From assembly GCF_024006985.1 (NCBI RefSeq), contig NZ_JAMXIB010000001.1:1-64000 (forward strand): DNA of 64,000 nucleotides. Direction: 5' to 3'. The notes below the pieces were generated by a model, which saw nothing but the letters and a program-made list of their open reading frames with translations, did no database searches and was not told the DNA's origin. This DNA is from Robiginitalea marina (GTDB taxonomy: Bacteria > Bacteroidota > Bacteroidia > Flavobacteriales > Flavobacteriaceae). Shown piece by piece: positions 62,382-64,000 of this stretch; positions within the stretch are counted from its first letter, which is position 1; each line of letters begins with the position of its first letter. The translations under genes were made by a program, and so were the position numbers.

Positions 62382-64000
62382 ATGAGCAATTACCACATCA
62401 AGCACCTGGAGGAATACTTCCAGGTTTACCGCAAATCGGTCCGCGACCCCGAGGCGTTTTGGGAAGAAATCGCGGAAGAGCATTTCAGCTGGAGGAAGAA
62501 ATGGGACCGCGTCCTTCGGTGGGATTTCAGCAAACCCGAAGTGGCCTGGTTTGAAGGGGCCCGGCTGAACATCACCGAGAACTGCCTGGACCGTCACCTG
62601 GCGACACAGGGGGAAAAGACCGCCATTTTGTTCGAACCCAACGACCCAGGGGAACAGGCGCAACATATCACCTACCGGCAGCTCCATGAGCGGGTGTGCC
62701 GCATGGCCAATGTCTTGAAGGAGCAGGGTATTTCCAAAGGAGACCGGGTGTGCATCTATTTGCCCATGATCCCTGAGCTGGCCGTGGCAGTGCTGGCCTG
62801 TGCACGCCTGGGGGCCATTCACTCGGTGGTCTTTGCCGGGTTCTCTTCCAACGCCCTGGCCACGCGGATCAACGATTGCCAGTGTAAAATGGTTATTACC
62901 TCCGATGGCTCAATCCGCGGGTCAAAAACCCTCGACCTGAAGGCGATTGTAGATGCAGCCCTGGAAAGTTGCCCCGGGGTCGAAAGGGTGCTTCTGGTAA
63001 AACGCACAGGGGGGGAGGTTACCCTGGTCCCCGGAAGGGATACCTGGCTGCAACCCCTGCTGGACGGGGCTTCCCCGGCCTGCGAAGCGGAGGTCATGGA
63101 CGCGGAAGACCCCCTCTTTATCCTGTATACCTCGGGCTCCACCGGCAAACCCAAGGGGATGGTCCATACCTGTGGCGGCTATATGGTATACACCGCCTAT
63201 ACGTTTAAAAATATCTTCCAGTATCGCGATGGGGATGTCTATTGGTGCACGGCCGACATCGGCTGGATTACCGGCCACTCCTACATCGTCTATGGCCCCC
63301 TGGCCAACGGGGCCACCACCGTCCTTTTCGAAGGGGTGCCCACCTACCCGGACCACGGGCGGTTTTGGAAGGTGGTGGAAAAGCACCGGGTCACCCAGTT
63401 CTATACGGCCCCAACGGCCATCCGGGCCCTGGCCCGTGAAAGCCTCGAATATGTGGAGCAGTACGACCTTTCTTCCCTGAAGGTCCTCGGGTCGGTGGGG
63501 GAGCCCATCAACGAGGAGGCCTGGCACTGGTACAACAACAACGTGGGCAAGGGGAAGAGCCCCATCGTGGATACCTGGTGGCAGACGGAAACCGGGGGGA
63601 TCATGATCAGCCCCATCCCGTTTGTGACCCCAACCACGCCTACCTACGCCACCCTGCCCTTTATCGGGGTGCAGCCTGCCCTGATGGACGATGAGGGCAA
63701 TGAAATAAAGGGCAATCAGGTTTCCGGGCGGCTATGCATCAAATTCCCCTGGCCTTCCATGGCCCGTACCATCTGGGGCGACCACCAGCGGTACCACGAC
63801 ACGTATTTTTCCACCTTCAAAAACAATTATTTCACCGGTGACGGCGCCCTGCGGGATGCCGTGGGATACTACCGGATTACCGGGCGGGTAGATGACGTCA
63901 TCATCGTTTCGGGCCATAACCTGGGCACGGCACCCATAGAGGATTCCATCAACGAACACCCGGCCGTGGCCGAGTCGGCCATTGTTGGCTTCCCCCACGA
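62382..64000 (+). CDS. acs: Acetyl-CoA synthetase, 3' end outside the window
   Basis: The first 539 codons of an AMP-forming acyl-CoA synthetase of usual length ~635-650. It begins MSNYHIKHLEEYFQVYRKSV. Visible motifs: P-loop-like YTSGSTGKPKG (near 250), WWQTETGG, and the hinge/adenylation motif ITGRVDDVIIVSGH. It makes acetyl-CoA from acetate, ATP and CoA. The acetylation lysine near the C-terminus is not in the window. An operator lies about 105 bp upstream, shared with archease-rtcB. Confidence 0.95.
   Translation, partial: MSNYHIKHLEEYFQVYRKSVRDPEAFWEEIAEEHFSWRKKWDRVLRWDFSKPEVAWFEGARLNITENCLDRHLATQGEKTAILFEPNDPGEQAQHITYRQLHERVCRMANVLKEQGISKGDRVCIYLPMIPELAVAVLACARLGAIHSVVFAGFSSNALATRINDCQCKMVITSDGSIRGSKTLDLKAIVDAALESCPGVERVLLVKRTGGEVTLVPGRDTWLQPLLDGASPACEAEVMDAEDPLFILYTSGSTGKPKGMVHTCGGYMVYTAYTFKNIFQYRDGDVYWCTADIGWITGHSYIVYGPLANGATTVLFEGVPTYPDHGRFWKVVEKHRVTQFYTAPTAIRALARESLEYVEQYDLSSLKVLGSVGEPINEEAWHWYNNNVGKGKSPIVDTWWQTETGGIMISPIPFVTPTTPTYATLPFIGVQPALMDDEGNEIKGNQVSGRLCIKFPWPSMARTIWGDHQRYHDTYFSTFKNNYFTGDGALRDAVGYYRITGRVDDVIIVSGHNLGTAPIEDSINEHPAVAESAIVGFPH

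Overview
The window looks like a chromosome segment of a marine-type Flavobacteriaceae (Bacteroidota). Evidence: lipoproteins with the LxxC-type signal and acidic +2 residues, many outer-membrane barrels, TAnnTTTG-like -7 promoter boxes, weak Shine-Dalgarno sites, a BT4734/VirE-N protein and LytTR two-component genes. By eye, base composition changes three times: AT-rich from about 0.14 to 17.1 kb, AT-rich again from about 19 to 30.6 kb, and clearly GC-rich from about 30.85 kb to the end. The GC-rich part is taken as the host core; a Robiginitalea-like genus would fit but is not proven.

Island 1 (97-17193) is an integrated element at a tRNA-Pro(UGG) gene. The 47-bp 3' end of the tRNA is duplicated at 17147-17193 with one mismatch, and a tyrosine integrase lies just inside the left end. 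Cargo: two small lipoproteins, a complete type I restriction-modification operon (hsdM-hsdS-hsdR), an unknown protein often seen with such loci, a small serine recombinase, a BT4734-like/SF2 helicase protein (probable element replication protein) and a PHP-plus-SMC-like ATPase resembling the Ppl phage-defence protein. It is a defence island.

Island 2 (about 17.2-30.65 kb) starts with a tandem array of hairpin-rich 156-167 bp repeats and a Fic protein. It then carries an envelope-oriented set: LuxR regulator, alpha-carbonic anhydrase, DcaP-like porin, small membrane protein, DUF1254/DUF1214 protein, three secreted proteins, a beta-barrel, a DUF1214 gene remnant and an arylsulfatase. It ends at another remnant of the tRNA-Pro tail (30654-30678), so it may be an older, decayed insertion next to the same tRNA.

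From 30.9 to 48.5 kb there are ordinary core genes: serine hydrolase, acyltransferase, ankyrin lipoprotein, AraC-HTH/TPR regulator, TauE/SafE permease, lactonase and GH3 beta-glucosidase, two envelope proteins, aquaporin, and a LytS/LytTR two-component operon with an apparently degenerate first kinase.

The most striking region is 48.7-64 kb. It holds a baeRF protein, a P-type cation ATPase, dodecin, a methyltransferase, phosphoribosyltransferase plus hydrolase, a CBS-domain site-2 protease, a PNPOx-family protein, exonuclease III, a ROK kinase, a LOG protein, archease-RtcB and acetyl-CoA synthetase. Six intergenic copies of a palindrome, TGACCYRNRTCA, precede these transcription units. In five promoters the palindrome centre lies exactly 29.5 nt from the first base of a -7-like box (about -41.5, class II activator geometry). 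The gene content recalls the mycobacterial DosR dormancy regulon, but the operator is different and looks Crp/Fnr-like. I propose a coherent stress/dormancy regulon in this lineage.
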